Assembly (NCBI GenBank): GCA_964555735.1
Contig: CAZKTS010000129.1
Span: forward strand, 1 to 64,000
From: CAZKTS01 sp964555735
GTDB taxonomy: Bacteria > Actinomycetota > Acidimicrobiia > IMCC26256 > PALSA-555
Reading direction: 5' to 3'
DNA: 64,000 nt
In this document: positions 15,515 through 23,736 of the stretch, in pieces
Numbering within the stretch: position 1 is the stretch's first letter
Layout: every line of letters starts with the position of its first letter
Made by a program: the position numbers and the translations under genes
The notes under the pieces: generated by a model
What the model was told of the DNA's origin: nothing
What the model saw: the letters and a program-made list of their open reading frames with translations, nothing else
Database searches by the model: none

Positions 15515-16555
15515 TCAGCTGAGTGGGACCGTCCAGCGCACCGTCGTGCCCTGACCGTCGCCTCCCGGCGTGGCCGCCATGGTGCCGCCGAAGCGCTCAG
15601 CGCGTCGCGCCATGTTGCGAAGTCCCTCGCCGAGCGCGGGTTCGTCGGGGATCCCCGTGCCGTCGTCACTGACCTCGAGCACGAGCTCCGCGCCAGCGGT
15701 GATCGAGACCCGGACGTTCTCGGCCTCGGCGTGGCGAGCCACGTTCGAGAGCGCCTCCCGCAGTGTCGCGACGAGCTGCTCCGCGATCGGCTCCGGGGTG
15801 GTGTCGACGGGGCCGTCGAACTGCACCCGCGGTTCGACGCCGAGCACGTGGCGCTCGTCCGAGATGACGCGCAGCACGTCGCTGCGGAGCCCCAGCTGCG
15901 CGGTGGGGTCGGTTTGGAGCCCGAAGATCACGGTCCGGATCTCGCGGATGGTCTGGTCGAGCTCGTCGACAGCGCCGCCGATTCGGGCCGCGGCCGCCGG
16001 GCTCTCGACCATCGCGGTCGTCGCTTGCAGGGTCATGCCCGCCGCGAACAGGCGTTGGATGACGAGGTCGTGGAGATCCTCGGCGATGCGCTCGCGGTCC
16101 TCGAGGGTGTGCAGGTCCTGGGCGATCGCGCGCAGCCGTTCCTCCGCGTCGCGGGCTTCGGCCTCGGATCGCATCCGGTCGGTGATGTCGCGCACCGCGG
16201 CGACCGCCCGACCGGGGCCCGGTCCGGGCAGGGGACTGAGGCTCACCTCGACGGGGAACTCCGTGCCGTCGTGGCGGCGGGCCGAGAGCGCCATCGAGGC
16301 ACCCATCGCCCGCGTCTTGGGCTCGGCGCGGTAACGGGTGCGGTGCGCCCGATGCACCTGACGCAGCTGCTCGGGCAGCAGGTCCTCGACCGGGTGCCCG
16401 ACGATCGCGTCCTTCGCGCAGCCGAAGAGGACCTCGGCCTGGTGGTTGGCGAACACGACCGTGCCCTGCTCGTCGACGACGATGAGGGCGTCCGGCGCCG
16501 CTTCGACGATCGCCGTCAGCTGCTCCGGGTCGAGGGCTTTCGGCTCCGGTGCCAC
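15515..16555 (-). CDS. PAS-domain sensor histidine kinase (NarL/DevS type)
   Basis: 346 residues from a GTG with AAGGGG upstream. A PAS domain (about 8-125, VVDEQGTVVFANHQAEVLFG) is followed by a HisKA_3 dimerisation helix with the phospho-acceptor His162 in RERIAEDLHDLVIQRLF, and a compact HATPase with N-box LREALSNVARHA and G-box DDGTGIPDEP. The DLHD...QRLFA motif is that of DevS/DosT-type kinases, which pair with LuxR-class regulators. It lacks the GAF haem domains of DosS, so any redox sensing would rely on the PAS domain. No response regulator gene is in the window. A GGGCC-type palindrome lies 82 bp upstream, suggesting feedback control. Confidence 0.9.
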   Translation of the reverse strand: MAPEPKALDPEQLTAIVEAAPDALIVVDEQGTVVFANHQAEVLFGCAKDAIVGHPVEDLLPEQLRQVHRAHRTRYRAEPKTRAMGASMALSARRHDGTEFPVEVSLSPLPGPGPGRAVAAVRDITDRMRSEAEARDAEERLRAIAQDLHTLEDRERIAEDLHDLVIQRLFAAGMTLQATTAMVESPAAAARIGGAVDELDQTIREIRTVIFGLQTDPTAQLGLRSDVLRVISDERHVLGVEPRVQFDGPVDTTPEPIAEQLVATLREALSNVARHAEAENVRVSITAGAELVLEVSDDGTGIPDEPALGEGLRNMARRAERFGGTMAATPGGDGQGTTVRWTVPLS

Positions 16556-16636
16556 CTCGCCCCTTTTCCGTCCACCCTGACCGGGCCAGTCTCGCCCAGC
16601 TCCTGATTCCGTGCCAGCCGAAGGGCCCGCGTGCCC

Positions 16637-16650
16637 GGGCCGAGAGGCCC
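16637..16650. promoter_or_regulatory. Perfect GGGCC-N4-GGCCC palindrome between kinase and DUF1918 gene
   Basis: GGGCCGAGAGGCCC sits in the 158-bp divergent gap, 82 bp from the kinase GTG and 64 bp from the DUF1918 ATG. Arm length and 4-bp spacing equal those of the other three sites, though the fourth base of each arm differs. It is interpreted as a weaker member of the same operator family. Confidence 0.45.
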
Positions 16651-16713
16651 TGGATGGCGGCAACGGTCCGGCGTTCCATGGAGCCCGGGCCACGACCCGG
16701 AGGGAGGGCCACC

Positions 16714-16917
16714 ATGGACGCTCGAGTGGGCGATCGACTGGTGATCAGAGGCCACCACGTGGGTGAGCCGGATCGCGATGCCGAGATCATCGAGGTCCGG
16801 GGGAACGACGGCGCACCCCCGTGGGTCGTCCGCTGGGACGACGACGGCCACGAAGGGTTGTTCTTCCCGGGATCGGACGCGGTCGTCGAACATCTCCGCA
16901 CGGGGTCAGAGCACTGA
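16714..16917 (+). CDS. DUF1918 protein
   Basis: 67 residues after a strong GGAGGGAGG ribosome site. The sequence MDARVGDRLVIRGHHVG... with a WVVRWDDDGHEGLFFPGSDA centre is the DUF1918 pattern, a small SH3-like barrel. M. tuberculosis Rv0569, a DosR-regulon gene, belongs to this family; its biochemical role is unknown, though nucleic-acid binding has been proposed for the fold. It is first in a two-gene plus-strand unit, overlapping the downstream kinase gene. Confidence 0.85.
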   Translation: MDARVGDRLVIRGHHVGEPDRDAEIIEVRGNDGAPPWVVRWDDDGHEGLFFPGSDAVVEHLRTGSEH

Positions 16918-18362
16918 CGGGCCCGGCGGAGGTCCACGAGACCCACACGGCGTGGGTCGTGATGCTCGGTGACCGCGCCTACAAGCTCCGGAAGCCGGTC
17001 CGGTTCGACTTCGTCGACCTGTCGACGCGTGCCGCGCGTCGTCGGATGTCCGAGCGCGAGGTGCGGTTGAACCGTCGCCTGGCGCCCGACGTGTACTTGG
17101 GCGTGGCGGACGTCGTCGTCGGCGACGTCGTGCGCGACCACCTTGTCGTCATGCGGCGGCTGCCACCCGAGCGCAGGTTGAGCACGCTGCTCGCCGATCA
17201 CGACGTGGGGCGAGAGATCGATGCGGTCGCGCGCCGCGTCGCCGCGTTCCATGCCTCGGTCGAGACCTCGGCGGAGATCTCGGCGGCCGCGTCGCCCGCC
17301 GTACTGCGTGAGAAGCTCGATGCCGACCTGGAAGGCCTCGCGAGCGCGGGCGGCGCCCGGGTGGATCTCCGGCAACTCGAGCGGGTGAGCGCCGATGCGC
17401 GCTCGTACCTCGACGGGCGGGAGCGACTGCTCGAGCAACGCATGCGCTCCGGTCTCGTGCGCGACGGGCACGGCGATCTGCTGGCCGACGACATTTTCTG
17501 CCTGGACGACGGACCGAGGATCCTCGACTGCCTCGAGTTCGACGACCGGCTGCGGTGGTGTGACGTCCTCGCGGACCTGGCGTTCCTCGCGATGGACCTG
17601 GAGCGTCTCGGCGCGCCCGCCGCGGCCGAGCGTCTGCTGGCTGCCTACCAGGAGTACTCCGGCGAGCATCATCCGGCCTCGCTGTTCCACTGGTACGTGG
17701 GGACCCGGGCCGTGATCCGGGCCAAGGTGACGTTCCTGCGGTGGGGGCAGTCCGGCGACGAGCGGGACGTCGAGGCGGCGTGCCGGCTCCTGGACATCGC
17801 CGAGCGGCGGTTCGCGCTAGCGCGGGTCCGACTGGTGCTCGTCGGCGGGTCACCCGGGACCGGCAAGTCCACGCTGGCGAAAGGGCTCAGCGATCGGGAG
17901 GGTTGGACGCTGCTCCGGTCCGACGAGGTGCGCAAGGACATCAGCGGGCTCGGGCACGGTCCGAGCCCGGCCGATGCTCGGCGCGAGATCTACACCGACG
18001 ACCGCACCCGGGCCACGTACGAAGAGCTGCTGCGGCGCGCCGAGGTCGCCATGGGGCTGGGCGAGAGCGTCGTGCTGGACGCGACCTGGGGTGACGCCGG
18101 CCAACGCGCCGAGGCGGCGGTGCTGGCCGGTCGCGCCCATGCCGAGCTGCACGAGCTCGTGTGCGACGCGCCGCCGTCCGTCGTCGCGGCGCGGATCGCC
18201 CGGCGCCGACAGGCCGGCCGGGATGCGTCCGATGCCGACGAGTCGGTTGCCGTGCAGTTGCGCGCCGCGTTCGAGGCATGGCCGTCGGCGCGAGTCGTCG
18301 ATACCTCGTACTCCGAGCGTGCCGCGCTCGACGGCGCGGTGGACGCGCTGTCAGCCCGGTGA
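16914..18362 (+). CDS. APH-like/AAA P-loop kinase fusion (Rv2004c-like)
   Basis: About 482 residues in two parts. Residues 1-310 resemble aminoglycoside phosphotransferases, with the conserved ETHTAWVVMLGDRAYKLRKPV start and the catalytic HGDL plus a CLEFDD metal-binding segment. Residues 315-482 are a P-loop kinase with GGSPGTGKSTLAKGL. M. tuberculosis Rv2004c, in the DosR regulon, has this layout; the substrate is unknown. The start is uncertain. The conserved N-terminus begins at about 16929, and the only start-like codon that keeps it without a long overlap is CTG at 16914, overlapping the DUF1918 stop (CTGA). Alternatives are GTG 16821 (97-bp overlap) or GTG 16959, which would cut conserved residues. 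The 3' end overlaps the convergent gene by 12 bp. Confidence 0.82.
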   Translation: MTGPAEVHETHTAWVVMLGDRAYKLRKPVRFDFVDLSTRAARRRMSEREVRLNRRLAPDVYLGVADVVVGDVVRDHLVVMRRLPPERRLSTLLADHDVGREIDAVARRVAAFHASVETSAEISAAASPAVLREKLDADLEGLASAGGARVDLRQLERVSADARSYLDGRERLLEQRMRSGLVRDGHGDLLADDIFCLDDGPRILDCLEFDDRLRWCDVLADLAFLAMDLERLGAPAAAERLLAAYQEYSGEHHPASLFHWYVGTRAVIRAKVTFLRWGQSGDERDVEAACRLLDIAERRFALARVRLVLVGGSPGTGKSTLAKGLSDREGWTLLRSDEVRKDISGLGHGPSPADARREIYTDDRTRATYEELLRRAEVAMGLGESVVLDATWGDAGQRAEAAVLAGRAHAELHELVCDAPPSVVAARIARRRQAGRDASDADESVAVQLRAAFEAWPSARVVDTSYSERAALDGAVDALSAR

Positions 18363-19001
18363 ACGGGCGGCCGCGAGTGCGTCGTCGCGGATGACCCGGA
18401 GCATGCGGCGCATGATGAGCCCGACGAAGGGTGAGACGACGAACCAGTAGCGGCGGAACGCGCGGCGCGACGCGTCGTCGAGGACCAGGGTGCGCACTCG
18501 ATAGCGAACGCTCGTGCCGCCGTTCGCGGGCGTCACCGAGATCGAGCACGCGATCTTCGCCCGCCCTGCGTGCGAATACGTCAGGAACTCATCGGCCGAG
18601 ATCGTCTCCCAGACCGTCTCGCCGCCCCAGAAGCGCCCGATGACACCGAACGCGACCTCGACACCCGGGCGTCGCCCGAGCAGGACCCATTGGCCCCGCG
18701 GCTCGAAGTCGGCGATGCGAAGGTGCTTGGGGTCGTCGACCGGCGGCCGGGGCCGCGAGCGCACCGCGCTGACGACCCATTCAAAGACCGCTCGGACGGC
18801 GAACGCAGCCCGCGCCACGACGCTGCGGCGTCCGACGTCGAGGAAGTCAGCGCGCTCCGCCGCGGCGAAGACGGTCGCCGGATCGGTCGCGACGAAGAGC
18901 GAGTGATCCTTGGTCGCGTCGGCCGTGGGGAGCAGCTCGTCGAGCAGCGTCGGTAGGTCGGTGACCTTGCCGCCTTCGGCGGACGCGGTGGTCTCGGTCA
19001 C
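18351..19001 (-). CDS. Conserved hypothetical protein, SRPBCC-like
   Basis: 216 residues from a GTG overlapping the PPOX stop (GTGA). No confident family match by eye. The alternating pattern around DFEPRGQWVLLGRRPGVEVAFGVIGRFWGGE, a WETISADEFLTY stretch and a late helix suggest a START/SRPBCC-type lipid-binding fold. The N-terminal quarter (LPTLLDELLPTADATKDHSLFVA) resembles the region before that fold in similar actinobacterial proteins. It is co-transcribed with the PPOX gene behind the box at 19506. A role in hydrophobic ligand handling is only a guess. Confidence 0.55.
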   Translation of the reverse strand: MTETTASAEGGKVTDLPTLLDELLPTADATKDHSLFVATDPATVFAAAERADFLDVGRRSVVARAAFAVRAVFEWVVSAVRSRPRPPVDDPKHLRIADFEPRGQWVLLGRRPGVEVAFGVIGRFWGGETVWETISADEFLTYSHAGRAKIACSISVTPANGGTSVRYRVRTLVLDDASRRAFRRYWFVVSPFVGLIMRRMLRVIRDDALAAARSPG

Positions 19002-19441
19002 AGGTACGCCGACGGTTCGAACGGCCACGGCGCGTCGGGGTCGGCGAGGGCGCGTCCGGTGATCGAGAACGGTTCGATCGCGAGCCAGGCATCACGGTCG
19101 TCGTCGAGCCACGGCTCCGGGTCGAAGCGCTCGCGGAAGCCCGCGGCGTCGGGATCCACGCGCTGGAGCGTGCCCCGCACGAGCACGGACCAGCCGCGCT
19201 GGCGCTCGGCGTCCAAGCCGTCGATCTCGAACGCGACGCCAGTCCCGGGGAGGTCGAGCACGTTGCCGCGGCGGGTGCGGATCGCGATCCACCGGATGCT
19301 CTCGATCTCGACCAGGCGGTAGGCGACCGGGAGGATGATCGGGCCGCCGTGCACGTTGCAGGCGATGCGCCCGACCGGCGTCGATCGGAGCAGGTCGAGG
19401 CAGGCGTCGTAGGACAGCTCGGTGGAGGACGTGGCGGTCAT
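18998..19441 (-). CDS. Pyridoxamine 5'-phosphate oxidase-like flavin/F420 protein
   Basis: 147 residues, ATG start. The split-barrel pattern is typical of the small PPOX-like group: LSYDACLDLLRSTPVGRIAC, then GPIILPVAYRL, RTRRGNVLDLPG and VAFEIDGLD, ending in WSVLVRGTLQRV. Actinobacterial members bind FMN, F420 or haem and act as reductases or redox stress proteins. It is first gene of a two-gene unit, with a GGGAC-N4-GACCC palindrome 65 bp upstream, so it belongs to the same putative regulon as the arginine deiminase operon. The cofactor cannot be decided here. Confidence 0.85.
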   Translation of the reverse strand: MTATSSTELSYDACLDLLRSTPVGRIACNVHGGPIILPVAYRLVEIESIRWIAIRTRRGNVLDLPGTGVAFEIDGLDAERQRGWSVLVRGTLQRVDPDAAGFRERFDPEPWLDDDRDAWLAIEPFSITGRALADPDAPWPFEPSAYL

Positions 19442-19505
19442 GGTCGCAACCTCGGGGCGGACGATCGTTTCGCCCGATCGTCGTCCGCGACGAGGGACGA
19501 GACCA

Positions 19506-19519
19506 GGGACGAAAGACCC
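19506..19519. promoter_or_regulatory. DosR-like palindrome between PPOX and secreted peptidase genes
   Basis: The plus strand reads GGGACGAAAGACCC, with the same GGGAC/GACCC arms as the sites at 6610 and 14069 but a different spacer. It is 65 bp from the PPOX ATG (minus) and 59 bp from the peptidase ATG (plus). Another GGGAC half lies just before it at about 19494. Confidence 0.6.
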
Positions 19520-19577
19520 TTCGCCTTCGGCCGTGCATCACCGGTTCGCCCGCCGCGGCTCCGTAGAGTTCCGGGCG

Positions 19578-21116
19578 ATGCTCCGAGCGCGATCGCCCCG
19601 CCGGGGTACCGCGGCCCTGCTGGTCCTTGCGATCGCGACCGCGGCGCTCGTCGGGGTCACCGCGCCCGCCGGCGCCGCCACCATCGACTGGCGGCCCTGC
19701 ACCGATTCGCAGTTCGACCGTTGGAAGAAGGTCGACGGCGCCAGCCTCGACGGCTTCGACTGCGCGACGTTCACGCGACCGCTCGATCGCGAGGACCCGG
19801 GCGGCGCGGAGGTGCAGCTCGCGGTGGTGAGGCTGCCGGCGACGGGCACGGCCGCCGAGCGTCAGGGCACGCTCTTCCTCAACCCCGGCGGGCCGGGCCA
19901 GTCGGGCCTGGGGCTCTCCGAGATCGCGTTGCTCCTCCCGCCCGAGGTTCGCGCTGCGTTCGACTTCGTCACCTACGACCCGCGGGGGATCGGCGCGTCG
20001 ACCCCGGCGATCAAGGGTCCCGGCTGCAACATCCCGAAGCCGACGCGTCCTGCGACCGGCTCCGTCGACTGGCAGCGCGTGCTCGAGCGCCGGGTCGAGC
20101 AGGTCGATCGCGCCAACGCGCGCTGCTACGACGCCAACGCCGACCTCATCGACCACGCCGGAACCCTCGACGGTGCGTACGACCTCGACGCGCTCCGGGA
20201 AGCGGTCGGTGATCCGAAGATCACGTACTGGGGGATCTCGTACGGCACGCTGCTCGGGTCGACCTACGCGCAGCTCTTCCCGGATCGGGTTCGCGCGCTG
20301 GTGTTCGACGGCAACATGGACCCGCAGATCTCGCTGTTCGGGATCAGCGCCGGGTCGGTTGCGCCCGACCACTCGATCACGTTCTTCCTCGAGGCGAACC
20401 CCGAGCTCGCAGCGCAGTACGACGCGGTCATCGAGCACCTCGACCGAGAAACGCTCGCGCTCCCGGACGGCACCGAGTACACGCGATGGGACGTCCTCGA
20501 CGTGCTCAACGACACCGTGCCGTTCTTCGCGGACCCCGGGGGCGACTGGTCGACGGCCGGCGAGGTCATCACGACCTCGCACCAGGCGATCTTCGGCGCA
20601 GGGACCGAGCAGCAGGCGGCGCTCGAGGCGCTGGCGCGCAACCCGAACTTGCGGAGCCCGACCACGGGAACGGTCGGCAGCCTGTGGTCCGCCGTGGTCT
20701 GTCAGGACTTCGCCGACCGCATCAGCGCCGCTCGCCAGCGCGACCAGCTGCGTTGGATCGTCCGCGAGGGCCCGATCTACGGCGGCTCGCTGGGCGTCGA
20801 CTACCTGACCACCTGCAACGGCTACGACGAGGCGCGGCCGCATCCGGTGCCGCGACCCGTCCGTTACGGACCGGACGTGCCCGGGGTCATCGCCAACACC
20901 ACCCGCGACGGCGAGACGCCATACCAATGGGCGGTGAACATGGCCCGCACCTACCGCAACATGCGGATGCTCACCCTGGTGGGCGGCATCCACGGGACGT
21001 TCGGCCTCAGCGAGTCGGACTGCGTCGACACCGCGATCGCCGAGTTCCTGCTCTCGGCCACGCCGCCGCCGACCGACCTCGCCTGCCCGTACACGCCGCC
21101 GCGCACCGCCGCGTAG
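19578..21116 (+). CDS. Secreted tripeptidyl aminopeptidase-like alpha/beta-hydrolase
   Basis: 512 residues from the ATG at 19578, chosen because an RxRSPRR charged start, a hydrophobic core and APAGAA form a signal peptide. The alpha/beta-hydrolase core has LNPGGPGQSG for the oxyanion hole, the nucleophile in WGISYGTLLG, a late Asp in ANTTRDGETP and the His in GGIHGTF, followed by the TAP-like C-terminal region. Streptomyces SlpD/SlpE and mycobacterial CaeA-type exported proteases share this plan. Cysteines spaced through the mature part (CTD, CAT, CNI, CYD) suggest disulfides outside the cell. It faces the PPOX gene across the shared palindrome. Confidence 0.88.
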   Translation: MLRARSPRRGTAALLVLAIATAALVGVTAPAGAATIDWRPCTDSQFDRWKKVDGASLDGFDCATFTRPLDREDPGGAEVQLAVVRLPATGTAAERQGTLFLNPGGPGQSGLGLSEIALLLPPEVRAAFDFVTYDPRGIGASTPAIKGPGCNIPKPTRPATGSVDWQRVLERRVEQVDRANARCYDANADLIDHAGTLDGAYDLDALREAVGDPKITYWGISYGTLLGSTYAQLFPDRVRALVFDGNMDPQISLFGISAGSVAPDHSITFFLEANPELAAQYDAVIEHLDRETLALPDGTEYTRWDVLDVLNDTVPFFADPGGDWSTAGEVITTSHQAIFGAGTEQQAALEALARNPNLRSPTTGTVGSLWSAVVCQDFADRISAARQRDQLRWIVREGPIYGGSLGVDYLTTCNGYDEARPHPVPRPVRYGPDVPGVIANTTRDGETPYQWAVNMARTYRNMRMLTLVGGIHGTFGLSESDCVDTAIAEFLLSATPPPTDLACPYTPPRTAA

Positions 21117-21186
21117 CTCGACGAGTCACGCTCCCGATCGGAGCTTCCATTGCGCCGCCCTCCCTCCTTAGTGCTAAATTCAGCCC

Positions 21187-22884
21187 ATGGGCCGATCCCT
21201 TGAGGAGGCTGCGGTCGCGACCCCCACCGGCGTCCGTGAGGCGGAGCACGTGGTCGTCGTCGACCACCGGGGGCGACCGGCCGGCACCCTCGCGAAGGCC
21301 TCGGTGCACGGCCCGGCCACGCCCTTGCACCTGGGCTTCTCGGCCTACCTGGTGCGGAGCGACGGCTCGGTGCTGCTCGCTCGGCGAGCGGAGGAGAAGC
21401 GCACGTGGCCGGGCGTCTGGTCGAACTCGTGCTGCGGCCATCCGCAGCTGGGCGAGAGCCTGTTCGAGGCCGCGTCCCGGCGGCTGGACCAGGAGCTCGG
21501 GGTGACGGCGCGCGACCTCGCCGTGGTGCTGCCCGACTTCGCCTATCGAGCCGAGATGTCGGACGGCACGGTGGAGCACGAGCTCTGCCCCGTGGTCGTG
21601 GCCCGCACCGACGACGACCCCGCGCCCGAGCCGCAGGAGGTGAGCGGCGTCGAGTGGGTCACGTGGGCGGCGTTGCTCGAACGCGTGCGGTGTGCGCCGG
21701 AGACCCTGTCGCCGTGGTGCGTCGAGCAGGTCTTGCAGCTCGACGCGAACGGTTGGTCGCCCACGGACGCCGTCGCGACCACGGGTGTCCGTGCCCCGTG
21801 GACGCCGCGCTCCGACCGGCTCGACGGTGAGCCCGACGTCGCGTCCTCGATCGCCACGGTCGAGCAGACCCTCGGCTCGTTCCTCGTCGAGAAGCAGGGG
21901 TCGTACGCGACGGGCTCGGCCGAGCGCGCCCTGTTCGACGAGGTGCAGCAGCTCGTCGCGGCAGGCGGTAAGCGGCTACGTCCCGCGTTCGCGTACTGGG
22001 GCCATCGCGCCACCGGTCACGCGCACGACGATGCGGTGCTCGCTCCGGCCGCCGCACTCGAGCTGTTGCACACGTTCGCTCTGCTCCACGACGACGTCAT
22101 GGACCGTTCGGCGACACGCCGAGGACGGCCGAGCACGTTCGCGGCCAGTGCCGATGCGCACGAACGCCTCGGCGCGCTCGGGGACAGCGAGTGGTTCGGC
22201 TTGAGCGTGGCGATCCTGGCGGGCGACCTCGCATTCGTCCTCGCCGACGAGCTGTTCGAACGAGGCCACACGAACGCCGACGCTCTGGCGCGAGCCCGTC
22301 GCGTCTTCGACACGCTTCGGACGGAGGTGATCGGCGGCCAGCATCTCGACCTGCTGGTCGCGTCGCACCCGGCGAGCACCGAGCGGGACGCGCGGCGGGT
22401 GGCCGTCCTCAAGTCGGCGCGCTACACGGTCACTCGGCCGCTGCTCCTCGGTGCGGCCTTGGCCGAGCCGGCTGAGGCCGGTCGGATCGAGCCCGCGCTG
22501 ACGGCCTACGGCGACGCGATCGGGCTCGCGTTCCAGATGCGCGACGACGTGCTCGGCGTGTTCGGTGATCCGGCCGCCACCGGCAAGAGCCGCCTGGACG
22601 ACCTTCAAGAGGGCAAGCGCACGGTCCTGGTCCTTCGCGCACTTCGGCTCGCCGACGGCGCCGGCCGTCGCGTCCTCGAACGCAGTCTCGGCAACCGGAC
22701 GCTCGACGAGGACGAAGCAGGCCGCTGTCGCGAGATCATCGAGGCGAGCGGTGCGCTGGCATCCGTCGAAGCCCTCATCGCGGCCGAGCACGACCGCGCC
22801 ATGACGTCGATCCAGACGCTGCCGCCCATCGCGCGCGCCGCCCTCGAGCACCTCGCGCTCGCCGCGATCGAGCGCGACCGGTAG
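21187..22884 (+). CDS. Isopentenyl-diphosphate isomerase fused to polyprenyl diphosphate synthase
   Basis: 565 residues. Residues 15-195 are a type I IPP isomerase (Nudix fold) with catalytic Cys in SNSCCGHPQLGES and a VEHEL acidic pair. Residues 215-565 are a trans-prenyl synthase with GGKRLRP, first Asp-rich motif LLHDDVMDRSATRRGRPS, GGQ and second motif FQMRDDVLGVFGD followed by GKRT. The fusion would isomerise IPP to DMAPP and condense them to FPP or GGPP in one polypeptide. A Leu/Phe-poor region before DDxxD does not settle chain length. An AT-rich TTAGTGCTAAAT lies just before the ATG and no Shine-Dalgarno is seen, which hints at a leaderless mRNA. No carotenoid synthase gene is adjacent. 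Confidence 0.92.
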   Translation: MGRSLEEAAVATPTGVREAEHVVVVDHRGRPAGTLAKASVHGPATPLHLGFSAYLVRSDGSVLLARRAEEKRTWPGVWSNSCCGHPQLGESLFEAASRRLDQELGVTARDLAVVLPDFAYRAEMSDGTVEHELCPVVVARTDDDPAPEPQEVSGVEWVTWAALLERVRCAPETLSPWCVEQVLQLDANGWSPTDAVATTGVRAPWTPRSDRLDGEPDVASSIATVEQTLGSFLVEKQGSYATGSAERALFDEVQQLVAAGGKRLRPAFAYWGHRATGHAHDDAVLAPAAALELLHTFALLHDDVMDRSATRRGRPSTFAASADAHERLGALGDSEWFGLSVAILAGDLAFVLADELFERGHTNADALARARRVFDTLRTEVIGGQHLDLLVASHPASTERDARRVAVLKSARYTVTRPLLLGAALAEPAEAGRIEPALTAYGDAIGLAFQMRDDVLGVFGDPAATGKSRLDDLQEGKRTVLVLRALRLADGAGRRVLERSLGNRTLDEDEAGRCREIIEASGALASVEALIAAEHDRAMTSIQTLPPIARAALEHLALAAIERDR

Positions 22885-22912
22885 GAACGGCGCGATCTGA
22901 CCGCGGTGGGCC

Positions 22913-23455
22913 TCAGGCCGACAGGGCGTCCACCAGCGCCTCGCAGAACGCGGGGAGGTCGTCGGGCTTGCGACTCGAGATCAATGTCCCGTCGCGGACG
23001 ACGGGCTCGTCGACCCAGGTGGCGCCGGCGTTCTCGAGGTCCGTGCGCACGCTCGGCCACGAGGTAAGCGTCCGGTCCCGCACGACGCCGGCCTCGACGA
23101 GGGTCCACGGCCCATGACAGATCACCGCGAGCGGTCGCCCTGAGTCCGCGAAGGAGCGCACGAACCCGACCGCGTCGTCATCGGTCCGGAGCTGGTCCGG
23201 GTTGGCGACACCGCCGGGAAGCACGAGGCCGTCGAAGTCGGTCGGCGCGGCATCGCGCACTGCGAGGTCGGGCTCGAACTGGTCCGACGGGTCGAGGTGC
23301 TTCATCGCCTGGACGGGTTCGTCGGCGCGCGGCGCGAGCAGCACCGGCGTCCCGCCGGCTTCCTGTACTGCCTGCCAAGGCTCGGTCAGCTCCACCTGTT
23401 CCACGCCCTCGTTGGCCACGAGGAACGCAACTCGCTTGCCGTCCAGTGCACCCAT
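22913..23455 (-). CDS. DJ-1/PfpI family protein (general stress protein 18-like)
   Basis: 180 residues after GAGGAG. The nucleophile elbow AVICHGPWTLVEAG contains the conserved Cys, with the family opening RVAFLVANEGVEQVEL and the loop LVLPGGVANPDQLR. Members act as deglycases/glyoxalases or chaperones; annotation as a protease is historical. A late TLISSRKPDDLPAF segment is also typical. It stands alone, convergent with the prenyl synthase gene. The 281-bp gap upstream (23456-23736) holds its promoter, but no motif was recognised there. Confidence 0.9.
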   Translation of the reverse strand: MGALDGKRVAFLVANEGVEQVELTEPWQAVQEAGGTPVLLAPRADEPVQAMKHLDPSDQFEPDLAVRDAAPTDFDGLVLPGGVANPDQLRTDDDAVGFVRSFADSGRPLAVICHGPWTLVEAGVVRDRTLTSWPSVRTDLENAGATWVDEPVVRDGTLISSRKPDDLPAFCEALVDALSA

Positions 23456-23736
23456 GTCGTCACTCCTCGGTCGACGTGTCGTTGTCGCGCGGACCGTTCG
23501 CGTGCCCGCTCCCGCGGATTCAGAAACGTTGAGCTCCGTCGCGCGCGATCGGGAGCGCCACCCGGCGAATCACGCGCGAACCATCACCTTCTTCGTCGTT
23601 CCCTTCTCAGGACGGCGTGACGATATCCGTATGCCGCCGATCCGCGCGTCTGATCGCGCTTGCTGCGCAGCGTTGCGAGCGCCCTCGTGTGAAAATCGGG
23701 CTGGAGGCAGCGATGAATCGGTGCGGGTCTGCGGCA

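Noticed and set aside
21165..21186. A CIRCE-like heat-shock operator (TTAGTGCTAA) before the prenyl synthase
   Set aside because: CIRCE needs TTAGCACTC and GAGTGCTAA nine bases apart; only a short, different palindrome is present.
23456..23736. A small plus-strand gene at 23617-23820
   Set aside because: No ribosome site, atypical composition, and it overlaps the end of the helical protein gene at 23737.
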